NCBI RefSeq assembly: GCF_024586455.1
Contig: NC_065921.1
Location: 28,827,135-28,891,134, forward strand
Origin: Bactrocera neohumeralis
Lineage: Eukaryota; Arthropoda; Insecta; Diptera; Tephritidae
Direction: 5' to 3'
DNA: 64,000 nucleotides
The position numbers and the translations under genes are program-made. Of this stretch, positions 53,891 through 64,000 are shown one piece after another. The notes below the pieces were generated by a model, which worked only from the letters and a program-made list of their open reading frames with translations, did no database searches and was not told the origin of the DNA. Each line of letters starts with the position of its first letter. The first letter of the stretch is position 1.

Positions 53891-56283
53891 TTATATAGTG
53901 GGCTACAAAATATTCGATTTTCGTTGAATTTAACTCAAGTTCAAGGAAATGTATTGTTCAGTATTATTGCGCAATAACTCTCAGCTGCTATATGACACAA
54001 GTGAATAGACATAAAATGTCAAAAATTGAATTTTAAAAGCTTAAAACGTATGCGACGGAAGGAAATAAAGTGAAAATTATTTTGAATGTTCTCAATCCGG
54101 AAATAGTTATTTTTAAAGTGAATAGTGATCAACGCTTGACCATTGTTACTTACTTATGCAAGCTTCTTCTATGGTATGCATCTTAATATGATACAAGCAT
54201 TTAAGCCGTATTCGATCTTCTACGGATTTTTATGAGAAGTACCATAAGAGATATACATACACTGAGATGACAAATTGTCTGCGGAAAATTAGAATAGAAT
54301 GCAGGACATACTAAATGTTGGCTAGCAGCTAGCACTGGCCTTAAATGTTGGCTTTATACTTGAAAAATATATCCTTGATCAGGTGTGTGCCTAGGGTCAA
54401 AGCTGTTTTACCATAATGTTAGAGAAAACGTCGAGTGGATAATGAAAGAAGGTTGGAATTTACCTACTATTGCATGCTGCGTATTGGAAGTATATGTACG
54501 CACGTACATTCATACACGAACTTTCCGAACTCATGGATAAGGGTAAGTCAAGTAAACTTACATACATACTTACATAAGTATATACATATGTTATTCTGTC
54601 TACTACCTATGTAAGTATGTTAAATTGTTAATTACAAAAATTGCGATTCCAAACACGAATATGTTGTATATTATACTATATACATAAGTAGATATATTTA
54701 TGGCAAAACTCTTTTAAAATTACGGAAAACAGTGCATTCAATTATAACCTCCATGAACCGAATACATGGATCTCGGTTTCACTGGTTGATTTTAAAAGTA
54801 TATTACATTGGTCCTTATAGAAGACATTTTAGGCCTGTTTTTACCACAAACCTTTATAAACTTGTTCCATCCGTCTTAATATGATGAATATAATAACTTC
54901 TTCTTTATCTACCTAGTTTTAATCTTAAAGCGACCAAAGTGGAACACCGCCAGAAACTTGGTTAATACCGGAAAAAATAGGTCCCTTCCCGCTACGCAGA
55001 ACCAAATATTGTAGAAGTGTGAACAACGCCCGACATTTCCTTGAGTTTTCGATCTTAATATAATATTTTATGAATTTTTTCAACGACCAGTGGGCTTCAA
55101 TCTCTATGTACGTACCGTATACTTCTGTTGGATTAAAAAAAACTTCCACTCAAGTATTATAAGGTTACCTGGCAATCAATGAAACTTTAAAGCTAAGATG
55201 TTTGACTATGCTAGGTAGGCCTACATCCCATACTGGTGATTAATCAACAGTTGTTCAGTTTATTTTGCATTAATCCAGTCAGCAGGTGTTACTCACTCCC
55301 AAGACAGACGGCTTTCTGTTACCGAAGCGACCGGATTTATATCCGGCGAAGGATGAATTAACGGAAGTATTCGTGAGATTTTCCCCTGCCGATACAATAA
55401 AAAAACATCATCGCCACCCTGTTGCAATCAAAGTACATTTTTTTTTTGTATCTCTCTTTTTCTGTTCTTCCAAGCTCTCCTGTGTATTGTATCCTTTTGA
55501 GTGCTCACACACTTTGGTCACAAATTAATTGCCTTTTAGTAATGCACTTTAAATACTGTAATGATTAGAATCGCACGTACGAAAAACGGTGTGTGCGGCA
55601 TGCATGACATATCGCCGACAATTCGTGTACAAAACGAGCTATACCATGTGGTGGTAGTATTTTGCTTTACGAGGTCACAGCCACGCGGGGGTGCAGGTAA
55701 ATAGGTATCATCGAGTTAATCTCTCGACCACAAAGGGAAAGTGTCAAAAATGCCACGAATAAATCACCGTTGAACGGTCGCGTCACTGATTAGCCGATAC
55801 AAGGACGATGACGAACAGCGCTGAGCTGCCCGATGATGAAGGTAGCCACCCGCTACAACACACAAATTACCCAGAGTAGGTTCAGGTGATACAATGGCAC
55901 GAAGGGGAATGAGTTTCGGAGAAACGGAGAAGGGCAGCATATTAAGAATTCATTGCGCAATGAAATTTATTTTTATTTTATTTTTTTTAGTCTTGTAAGA
56001 AATAAAAAAGTCACTACAAGTAGATGAGTATTGATGAGAAGAGTCGATATGCGGGGGAGAAATGTAAACACACACACAGACACATTCATGGGTTTAGTAT
56101 TGCCAAATACAGCGATCCTAGCAATTTACCGTTCGAGTATGTCGTAGGCGTTGCAGACGGAAACTATTAGAGCGACAAGAATTTGCCGAAGATGCCACCC
56201 GCGGCGCTTATGATACGCAATTTGCGATTGCCAAATGCAACAACAAAGTGAATAGTCACCAAAAATGCACAAATAAACACATA
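53891..56283. other. Intergenic DNA with one SINE-like piece, otherwise unrecognised
   Basis: 55298-55354 matches the SINE-like element in part (CCCAAGACAGACGG, CTGTTACCGAAGCGACCGG, ATTTATATCCGGCGAAGG). 55550-56280 is more GC-rich unique-looking sequence without an open frame of note. A minus-strand open stretch at 54925-55149 is not recognised. Confidence 0.5.
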
Positions 56284-56499
56284 CAGTTATGGTCAAAATA
56301 ATAGGGACACTTTTTGGAAATGTAGATTTAGTTCAATTATTTATTAGTTTTAGTTGCGGTTAGTCATCATGCCATGAAGGAGTTGTTCCGTAAGGAGAAG
56401 AGAGTGGGCAGGAAAAAATAATGGCAAAAATTCACAGGTATGCGCCAGGCAGCGTTGCTCATGGATGGTTACAACCTCAGTAAGTTTAAATTGTAATCA

Positions 56500-56755
56500 A
56501 CCTCTTGAGTCACAAATGCCAGCTACTTTTGACGTTTTACTCTAGGCACTGTAGGTTCTTAAACCACCTATTTAGCATGCGTAAAGCTTCTTGCGTAAAC
56601 TGTAGGTTCTACAACATGCACAGCAGTCTATAGACGCTATATAAAAGCTCTAGGACCCAGCAGTATACTGTAATTTATAGTCATGTTGGGCCTATGTGAT
56701 TCGTTGTGACAGAGAAGAGGGCACCCTAGACACTTAGGTCGCGGGGGATGTATCA
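56500..56755 (+). pseudogene. Jockey-type LINE 3' end (second copy)
   Basis: Reads LGPSSIL.FIVMLGL, stop, then GAGGGCACCCTAGACACTTA and GGTCGCGGG. It corresponds to 16120-16235 and is more decayed than that copy. It lies inside the Tc1-type element. Confidence 0.6.
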
Positions 56756-56819
56756 AATTATTTCTATTCCAATTACTAAGAAACTTCCGGAAATTTTTCT
56801 TTATTTTATGACGGGATCA

Positions 56820-57735
56820 GACGTACCATTGCCCGACCATGAAGATAATCGAATAGCAATTATCCATCTGAAGCAAAACCTAGAGACGGGGCCGATGGAT
56901 TGCCGGCCGAGATATTTAAATACAGCGGCGAAGAACTGATAAGGACATCGATATCCTTAGCCATACCAACCGGGCCGTTAGTTATGCTTCTCCAGTTTGG
57001 AAGCGAAGCAAATAAGTCTGATACTGAACTAGGGCAAGCCGAAATAGTTCCTGCCATAAAAAAAAAACCGTCGTTGCATTCGCGATTTTGCTCCCAGGTC
57101 ACCGTTGACAGTCATAACTTCGAAGCTGTAGATAATTTCGTCTATCTTGGAACCAGTATTAACACCAACAACAACGTCAGCCTCGAAATCCGACGCAGAA
57201 TAACTCTTGCCAACAGGTGCTACTTCGGACTGGGTAGACAATTGAGAAGTAAAGTCCTCTCTCGACGAACAAAGACGAAATTCTACAAGTCAGTCATCAT
57301 CCTCGCCCTGCTATATGGTGCAGAGGCATGGACGATGACAACATCTGATGAGTCGGCGTTACGAGTTTTCGAGAGAAAAGTTTTGCGGAAGATTTATGGT
57401 CCTTTGCGCATTGGCAACGGCGAATACTGCAGTCGATGGAACAATGAGCTGTACGAGATATACGACGACATTGACGCTACGCTGGCTAGGTCATAACGTC
57501 CAAATGAATTAAAATACTCCAGCTCTGAGAGTATTTGATGAAATACTCGCCGGGGAAAGCAAAGGAAGAAGAAGACCTCCTCTCCGTTAGAAAGACCAGG
57601 TGGAGGAGGACCTGGCTACACTTGAAATCTCCAATTTGTGCCAAAAAGCAAAAAGGAAGAACGACTGGGGTGCAGTTGTAAACCCGGTCATAACCGCGTA
57701 AGCGATGTCTACGCCAATAAAGAAGAAGACCTTAT
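56820..57735 (+). pseudogene. RTE-like LINE, C-terminal part with intact 3' tail
   Basis: PLPDHEDNRIAIIHLKQN shifts to GLPAEIFKYSGEELIR. After an internal deletion of the RT core, a long open part follows: NFVYLGTSINTNNNVSLEIR, RRITLANRCYFGLGRQLRSK, YKSVIILALLYGAEAWTMTT, ESALRVFERKVLRKIYGPLR and RWNNELYEIYDDID. Near 57500-57560 it holds the uninterrupted version of the site occupied by the SINE-like element at 11133. It ends ACCGCGTAAGCGATGTCTAC, GCCAATAAAGAAGAAGAC. Confidence 0.87.
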
Positions 57736-57910
57736 GATTGCTGAAATCTCTTCTCTCTAGTGGCAATAGTAAATTTTCTCAGAAAACGCAAAAAGAAGAC
57801 CCGCACGTATAATATTTGAATTAATTCCTTTTAATAATTGTTTTTTTTTTTGTTATTATAGAGCTGTGCAAAGTACAAATTGGGTGACCCTATGGTTTTG
57901 TCCATAACTG

Positions 57911-59820
57911 TATATACAGACATGTATGTGCATGTGCTTCGTTTGTGGCTAAAAAACGGCTATGCGACAAAAAACAACAACAACAAGAGTGATGATGTGG
58001 CGTGTTGTGCGCGCACCGGACGCAATTTATGCCACAGTGGGTGTCCACCCACAATTACAACAGCATTAAATGCCACCAACGCACACTTCCCGACCAAGCA
58101 AAATTTATTTATTTTTTTCACTTTTTCGTTTGGATTGGACATTATTGCACGCAATTTGGTGACTGCGCAAAAATGTATGACACCAAAAAGTGTACCGTTA
58201 GCCGTGGCACTTAAAAAATACCCAACTTCTTGTTGTTATGTATGTGGCCAACGGCTGCTGTGCTCACATATTGTTGTTGTGGATGTTCTGGTGTTTTTTT
58301 ATCTTTCAAAAAGGAAAACCTCCTACTAGACAGACGGCAACGACGGAGACCGTTAACAGCTTGCCATGCGCCGTGCTGTCGCTGCAGATGTGTTGATTGC
58401 TGCGGCTGCCACTTGCGACCGCTGTTTGCTCCAGTTACACCCACGGATTTCCGCTCGGTGATTTTGCTGCTGTCTGTCGATATACTTGCGGTTTGCTGCA
58501 TCTCCATTTTGCATAGAATTTATGTAATGTGATTATTTTTTACCCGGGGTTATGGAAGAAATCGAAATGTGGAGGGAGAAAAGTGGTATAAATAACGATA
58601 ATAAGAACACACTTAGTGCCGCTGACTAAGTTTAGTGAGGTTGGGAAGACTGCCTCAGGCTGCAAGCAGGACTATAAATGGTATGGTCAACTAAAAGCCT
58701 GCACGATTCATTCCAATTACTATATTAGCACTCCCTATGATAATCAAAAATCTTTGTGGCTTATGCTGTCATCATAAGAACACTAGCTCCATGATTTGCA
58801 TCAACTTCCATTATCAGACGTAAAGGACTTCATAGTTCAGGCGCGAACCCTCCTTAGAAATTATTTTGAAGCTTGCATCCCGACCTAAGGTATATTGTGC
58901 CCTTAAACCCCGCCTTACGGATGTTGAGTTTCCATCTGGCAAACTCGACGCTGCTGTCAATAATCCACCTGACCCAGATATTAATGCCCTTGGGCTCCTA
59001 ACGAGTTCCCGCAAGCGGACTCGCTTGTCTAATCTTACTATGTATAGACCGAAATTCAATACCCCCTTTTGCTCTAGCCTTTCAAATTTGGATCGATTTC
59101 CTTTGCCCGGATAGCAGTCCTCTCTTCCCCGCCTTTCGGTTAGGGTTGCCTTAACCGGATGTCACCTCATAGTCCTGCTACTTTGATTAGCAACGGACAC
59201 ACCACATTTCTGTCTTCCAGAGGCAGGGGAAAAACAGCTGCCTCTAACTCTGTTTCGAGCGAGCTTCCTCGGGAATTCTTCCCTCCTGAATGCGCTTCAA
59301 GTACCCACACTGATCGTCGTCGGTTCTCAAATGTTCCTCAACAACGCATGTTCTGGCGAAAAGACATCGAGGAAGCTCGTTTCGTTTAGTTCTTGGGTCG
59401 CTGTTAGCCGCACGGAAGTTCTTATTGTCTATTGATTGATTGTCGTTGTTGCTTTGTTGTTGTTGTAGTGTGGTCCATCTGGATTATTACGATTAGTTGT
59501 CGGGTCAATATTTATAAAGAGGAACGCTGCCGCGCTACAGCTCAATGATGAGGAAAGACCACCGTTACTTCTCAATGTGGCCCGGATTTCGAAAAGCTCC
59601 GCCGAAAAAACCTCCTGACTGCAAATCATCCAATGGGCACGGAAGTCGTGTAACACCCTGGATTAGGAGATGGTAGCTCTTGGTTGTCGCGCGAATGCGA
59701 TCCGCTTGAGGAGTGCCAAGCATGGTTGCGGTTGACATCTGTGCCAAATGTCACATGAAATTATCGTTGGTGTTTGGTGTGTTGGCGTCTTTCTGAAGTA
59801 CATATGTATAGTGCATTTGG
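57911..59820. other. Intergenic DNA, partly repeat-derived, not assigned
   Basis: 57911-58550 is unique-looking, with frames open on both strands but no family resemblance. 58640-59400 has the even base composition of transposon coding remnants without a recognised domain. A TTGTTGTTG-headed segment lies at 59441-59760. Confidence 0.45.
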
Positions 59821-60150
59821 CGATTTTTACGATAAGTGAAACTATTCAATAACGCGTCAGAGATCTTCCTGAAATCATTGGAATATTGGAAGGCAGAACC
59901 ATTTTGAAAGATCATTTGGGCCTAAGAAAAGTGAAAGCACGATTGGTTCCAAAATCACCAATTTTTTCGAAAATCAGTGTCGCGGTAACGTCTGTGAAAC
60001 AATGCTTCCCGACTACCAGGATGTCACGAAACGTGTTGTTACTGGCGAAGAATTTTAGAATCTATGTTTACCACCCGGAAACAGACGATCAATCGGCCGT
60101 ATCGAAAAATGATGAAACGAATCGCCAGTTTCACAACATTGCTGTTACTT
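59821..60150 (+). pseudogene. mariner transposase fragment
   Basis: HLGLRKVKARLVPK reads clearly near 59915-59960, followed in shifted frames by CETMLPDYQDV-like and RVVTGEE.RIYVYHPETDD remains, then QSA and NDETNRQFH. LGLRK..ARLVPK, then TGDE.W.Y.Y.PET, is the order of mariner transposases around the first catalytic Asp. Here that residue lies in a damaged motif. Both ends are missing. Confidence 0.72.
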
Positions 60151-60777
60151 AGCTGGAAGCTTACTGTCCAACTAAAATATCTACTATGGCTTCCATTCCT
60201 CACCCATCTAAAAATAAAGACATTAACATAACCACACTTTATTTACTTGTCTAATTTTCACACTCCAAGCCAACACGAGAAAAAACGAAGAAACCAACAC
60301 TCATAAATGTGTTTCCACTCATCTTTAGCGGTAATGCGACACCCACTAGTGCTAACCTTAAGTCTCATAGCAAATGCCACGCTTACAACAACAATACTAC
60401 GCCACTTCCACCATTCCAACAAAAGCACTCATAGTCCATATTGCTCTACAAAACCAAAAAAAAGGAAAAAAGCGGAGCGGGAAAAGTGATGACGCTCGTG
60501 TGGCGTCCAAGCTGTTGGCACCGCCCACTTCGCTGTGAGCACAATTTGTAAGCTACAACTAAATCAACAACAATAATCCATGAATAAAACATAATGAGAT
60601 GAGGGTGTGGATAAAAAAGCGCAGCCAGCCGAGGGGGAGCTCACTTACGAACATAAATATGTTTGATGCCTTAATTTTCACTTTTGCTGCGAGCAAATTC
60701 GAGCAATGCCATATCGGAAACACGTTACCGAGCTTAACGAAATGGTTAAATTGGATTAAATAAATGAGTTTTAAAGT
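60151..60777. other. Intergenic DNA, nothing recognised
   Basis: Unique-looking sequence with short open frames and no family resemblance. Confidence 0.5.
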
Positions 60778-60935
60778 GTTTCTTCTTCTTTATTGGCGCA
60801 GACACCGCTTACGCGGTTATAGCCGAATTCATAACAGCGCGCCAGTCGTTCTTCCTTTTCGCTGTTTGGCGCCAATTGGAGAATCCAAGTGTAGCCAAGT
60901 CCTTTTCCACCTAGTCTTTCCAATGACTGCTTCCC
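60778..60935 (-). mobile_element. RTE-like LINE 3' end, 5'-truncated
   Basis: The minus strand reads from about 60935: KDLATLGFS-like sequence, KEERLARCYEFGYNRVSGVC, and the nucleotide tail ACCGCGTAAGCGGTGTCTGC, GCCAATAAAGAAGAAG. It is the fourth copy of this tail in the window. Confidence 0.78.
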
Positions 60936-61419
60936 CGGAGGGTAATGCGTCGTGGATGGAGCCATGTGTAGAAGTTCACACAAGTAAGGAAAGTTCTCTG
61001 AGCGCCATTTACTTGGAAGATACGATTATTTTTCATATAGCGCACGCAGCCTCCGATTTCCGTTCTTAAACCAAGTATCCTCTGGGTAGCCAAAAAACAA
61101 GGCGAGCTAAAATGAGAAGGCGAACATCCTTACCCACTCCTAACGAAAAGAAGAAAACAGCCGGGGTCATGTTCAACACGAGAAATTCCGACCAAATATA
61201 CGATGTTATGACAGAAAGGCGGCATCTTTTCCAAATTCTACTCATAGATCACTAGGACCTATCATTGGATCGCGGCCAAGTACAATATTCTTGATTCAAC
61301 TAATGTGATAAAAGTCCAATACCCCGAAATGAGACTCGCTTTTGATCGTTTCGCTCTTTTTAAGATAACCTTCACTGACTATCTCTCACGTAACGACGTC
61401 CTTGGAGTCAAATGACCGT
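60936..61419. other. Transposon-like remnant, class not assigned
   Basis: Even base composition, with no recognisable domain in any frame. It probably belongs to the LINE whose end lies at 61420-61660. Confidence 0.4.
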
Positions 61420-61660
61420 CCATAGCTGAAGAAGAGATCGTGTTGTCTCGCGAATCTAGACTGGCGCTTATGTAACTTCGTTTGGATACTGTAGAAGATT
61501 AAACTACTACCGTCCATCTAATCTACGTCCTACATACTACACACTATGACTTTAACCACTTATGAAACCAACTCATCTACTTAACACTATTTTCCCAATG
61601 ACCCGTCCCAATCGAAATACCTCACCAAAAAAAAGGTCTAGATAACCGCTAACCCTTTGA
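61420..61660 (+). pseudogene. Jockey-clade LINE, C-terminal Cys/His region
   Basis: EEIVLSRESRLALM.LRLDT then damaged Y..VLHTTHYDFNHL and NQLIYLTLFSQ. This resembles the family's terminal block (leader LPR.TR..LAQLRSG, then C..C....HD..HLF.CP and LTP.SLW). The Cys and His residues are largely lost and stops are present. Confidence 0.55.
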
Positions 61661-62679
61661 TTGGGTCAGGAAACTTGATTGATTTACTGGAAACACAAAC
61701 TCTCTAGATTAAGTTAGATGACGTTAAATCGCTGATTTCTCGCATAGAATCGATTATCCCAAAAATGCTTGTCCGTTATCAAGCACAGAACTCCTAAGTA
61801 TGGATTAAAAAGACGGTCACATATTGACAGAACGCCTAGAGCCTTTATTGAGGTGGCAAATATCTCCAGCCGAGCTCGTAAAAAGTATGGCAACCGATAT
61901 GCTTTAACCTTAGTCTGACGAAAGCTGGACAGTGGAGAATGTTTCCACCTCAACTTCCTCAATGCAACTTTGACAAGTTGCATCCTTCAAAATCTTTACA
62001 CCTGAGTGCCAATGGGACAGTGCCCAGTTAGGATGCCTATCACTTCGGTGTTAAGAGCCTTGCTAAGTTATAGCAGCCAGAAGGCTTTCGCAACCTCATA
62101 AGTACTGGTTGTTGACTAAAGCTTGCTGAGCACGCGCGAGACCTGTGATTCCAGTGACCGAATGCTCGAATGAAGGGAAACCCCTACGATTTCCCATTCT
62201 GATGGAATTTAGGTATGGGTTTTTCGGTTTTAAAATTTCTGACGGTTCCGATGTGGCAACTGCTAGTGAAATTATGCACTGCTTGATTAGCTTTGAGCTC
62301 ACTATCAATAAGCTCAAGGCCTGTATACCAGCTCTGCTTTCCAAAAAGAAGCTGCACTTCGTTCAAGTCCATCTGCTGCTCCTTTGTTGGCTGCTACTCC
62401 TGCTTGAAAGACACAACAATGGTCTGGCTGTCTGAAACAAGAGACTCCCCACCAACCTTCTGCTTGAGCTTCGATTCATTCATGAAAAAACTCACTGCGC
62501 CTCCTCTCCAGCTAATCCGCCTCATCGACAGAGAGATATATCTCTCACAGGTATGTGCACAGAAAAGATGCCGCTAGGAGTAGGCTCCGCCGTGTGGTGG
62601 TCAAAGTTATCAGCGACGTAATCGAAGTGAGATGATTCCGGAATATCTTTAATGGTGGATCCTTATAAGGTTCATTTAA
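61661..62679. other. Repeat-derived DNA, not assigned
   Basis: Open frames on both strands (61714-61983 minus; 62096-62577 both strands) have transposon-like composition but no domain that I recognise. Confidence 0.4.
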
Positions 62680-63830
62680 AGGGTGATCCATTTCGAGGTT
62701 CCCTACTTTAAAAAAAAAACTTCAAATTTAATAGGAAATGTTTATTATCATTCGAAAGAACATTCCTTGGTATTTATTTTTTGAAGATTATCTCTTTCAA
62801 ATGTTTCCCGCGGCTACGTCTCAGATGGTCCACCCGTTGAGTCCAATTTTCGATGACTCGTTCGAGCATTTCAAGTAGTAACTGGCGAATGACACGCTTG
62901 ATGTTTTACTCGAAGGCCTGAATCGAAGCGGGATTGTCCGCACAGACTTTAGACTTTAAATATCCCCACAGGAAAAAGTCTTACGGTCAATCGTCTTGTT
63001 AAAACAAAATGTCGCCGAGATCGCGAGGTTCAATTTCAGACATCAAATAGTCGGTTGTCATGGCGCGATAACGGTCGCCATTGACGGTTATGTTCTTAAC
63101 GGTATCATTTTCGAAGAGATATGGATTGATGATTCCACCGGCCCACAAACCACACCAAACCTTTCTTTTTCTGGATGAAATGGCAGCTTATGAATCTCTT
63201 CAGGTTGTTCTTTGTCTCAAATGCGGCAATTTTGCTTGCTTACATACCCATTGAGCTAGAAATGGGCCTCATCGCTAAACAAACTTTTGCTCAAAAATGT
63301 CGGCTCTTCTTGAAACTTTTCAAGAGTCCATAGAGCGGAGGGGAAAGTAGAGCGGCTTGCACAAGCTGTATTTTGTACGCTTTCAATTTATGTTCTCGTT
63401 CCATATGTCAGTCCGAGTTGCTACGAACGGCGCCGCATCGGCTTTCCAAGGTCTTCGTGTACACTCTCAGCTACGCCTGCTATATTTTCTTCACTGCATA
63501 CTGGACGTGGTCTATTCAGTCGAATATTATGCAATAATGAATGCTGGGTCTCAAGGTGGCTGATGGTGTTGCAAATAGTACGCTCAGTAGGCCGATTATG
63601 TTGACCGTAAGTTGAGCGAAGCGCGCGAAACTCATTCTTTACAGAACGTGAATTTTCGTAATGAAGTTGAACGATTTGTAAACGTTGTTCAGGCGTAAGT
63701 CTCTTTCTTTGATAAAATGCCAAACAATACTGAACAAAATTAACATGACAGCTTGACAAGACACACACGTGATAACTCAAAAAAAAGGTTATTGAAAAAA
63801 GTACCACTACTTGAATTCCCCGTCAGTATG
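62680..63830 (-). pseudogene. Tc1/mariner-like (IS630-type) transposase, copy B, with one terminal repeat
   Basis: Terminal AGGGTGATCCATTTCGAGG at 62680 as in copy A. The minus strand has an N-terminal DNA-binding region at 63715-63421: RLTPEQRLQIVQLHYENSRS, HNRPTERTICNTISHLETQH and RPRPVCSEENIAGVAESVHE. After a stop it continues TFLSKSLFSDEAHF (first catalytic Asp) and QNCRI. The C-terminal FLWGYLKSKVCADNPASIQA, RVIRQLLLEMLERVIENWTQ and HLKEIIFKK end at TAA 62776-62774. About 40 residues around the second catalytic Asp are deleted; that segment survives in copy A. The 5' terminal repeat was not found. Confidence 0.85.
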
Positions 63831-63934
63831 CCTGAGCGGATGAACGGTATCAAAATTTTCCTTACTTGCCCTAGACCTCATACCAGAACCTACAAACCTT
63901 TGCACCTGAAGGTATTTCGCTGGCTTTGATCCTG

Positions 63935-63998
63935 GTTAGATACAAGAGTATGAAATGTTCAGTTATACCCGAACCTAGCCCTTCCTTACATGTTTAAT
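63935..63998 (-). repeat. Edge of another hairpin-headed dispersed repeat
   Basis: The minus strand reads ATGTAAGGAAGGGCTAGG, TTCGGGTATAACTGAAC and ATTTCATACTCTTGTA. This is the head of a common fly dispersed repeat with a TTCGG..(C/T)(C/T)GAA hairpin followed by a TATAC(C/T)CT-type phrase. The rest lies toward lower coordinates and is hardly recognisable. Confidence 0.55.
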
Positions 63999-64000
63999 TT

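Larger units (their letters stand above)
56284..57910. mobile_element. Tc1-type element defined by terminal inverted repeats and TA duplication, filled with LINE ends
   Basis: Left end TA|CAGTTATGGTCAAAATAA (56282-56300, then TAGGGACAC). Right end, reverse complement, TA|CAGTTATGGACAAAACCA, then TAGGGTCAC (57910 inward). The ends match at about 22 of 27 positions and are flanked by TA, as Tc1/Bari-type transposons require. A possible transposase start (an ATG near 56370) is followed after about 100 bp by LINE 3' ends, so the original interior is largely gone. Length is 1627 bp. Confidence 0.65.

Noticed and set aside
57880..58329. 149-residue open frame on the plus strand
   Set aside because: It begins inside the right terminal repeat of the Tc1-type element and shows no coding-like composition or domain.
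1..64000. CRISPR arrays, prokaryotic operons, rRNA or tRNA genes
   Set aside because: No regularly spaced short direct repeats with unique spacers, no cloverleaf-like A/B box pairs and no bacterial gene organisation were seen. The tandem arrays found are classical eukaryotic minisatellites.

Overview
The window looks like nuclear DNA of a higher fly, most probably a tephritid fruit fly. That is inferred from small GT-AG introns, extreme AT richness, CAA/CAG-rich neuronal coding sequence and dipteran repeat families; no species call is possible. It holds two recognisable protein-coding genes in convergent orientation, embedded in a large amount of AT-rich and transposon-derived DNA.

Plus strand, 1-22430: the C-terminal 1106 residues of a kinesin-3 motor protein, Khc-73 (KIF13A/B orthologue). 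The window starts inside a long exon, so the motor domain, FHA domain and first stalk are outside. I resolved ten coding exons by splice sites. All phases fit: 3321 nt, i.e. 1107 codons including the stop. They run from the KIF13 C2-like/DUF3694 region, through a Ser/Asn/Gln-rich tail, to a CAP-Gly domain and a short Ser/Arg tail. A 15-nt candidate microexon and a 109-codon open frame after the stop are the most interesting points in this gene.

Minus strand, 52314-45957: a complete polypeptide N-acetylgalactosaminyltransferase (pgant/GALNT family; GT27 catalytic domain plus ricin-type lectin). It has four coding exons that join in phase to 622 residues. The paralogue cannot be named from sequence alone.

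Khc-73 introns: these hold an RTE-like non-LTR retrotransposon (10.9-15.1 kb, minus) split by unique DNA and carrying a nested 111-bp SINE-like insertion. They also hold Jockey/R1-like fragments, a Tc1/mariner-like transposon and several copies of a modular '154-bp' repeat.

Between the genes, 22.4-45.9 kb: mostly AT-rich DNA with a succession of decayed tandem arrays (26.6-28.3, 30.65-31.35, 32.55-33.3, 33.65-34.1, 35.3-35.65 kb), one well-preserved copy of the modular repeat (38.0-38.8 kb) and a LINE mosaic (41.0-41.8 kb). No further gene is convincing.

Upstream of the transferase, 53-64 kb: a transposon graveyard. It contains a Tc1-type inverted-repeat pair enclosing two LINE 3' ends, a mariner fragment, more RTE and Jockey ends, a second Tc1/mariner-like copy and the edge of another hairpin-headed repeat. 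I found no tRNA, rRNA, CRISPR or prokaryote-like content.
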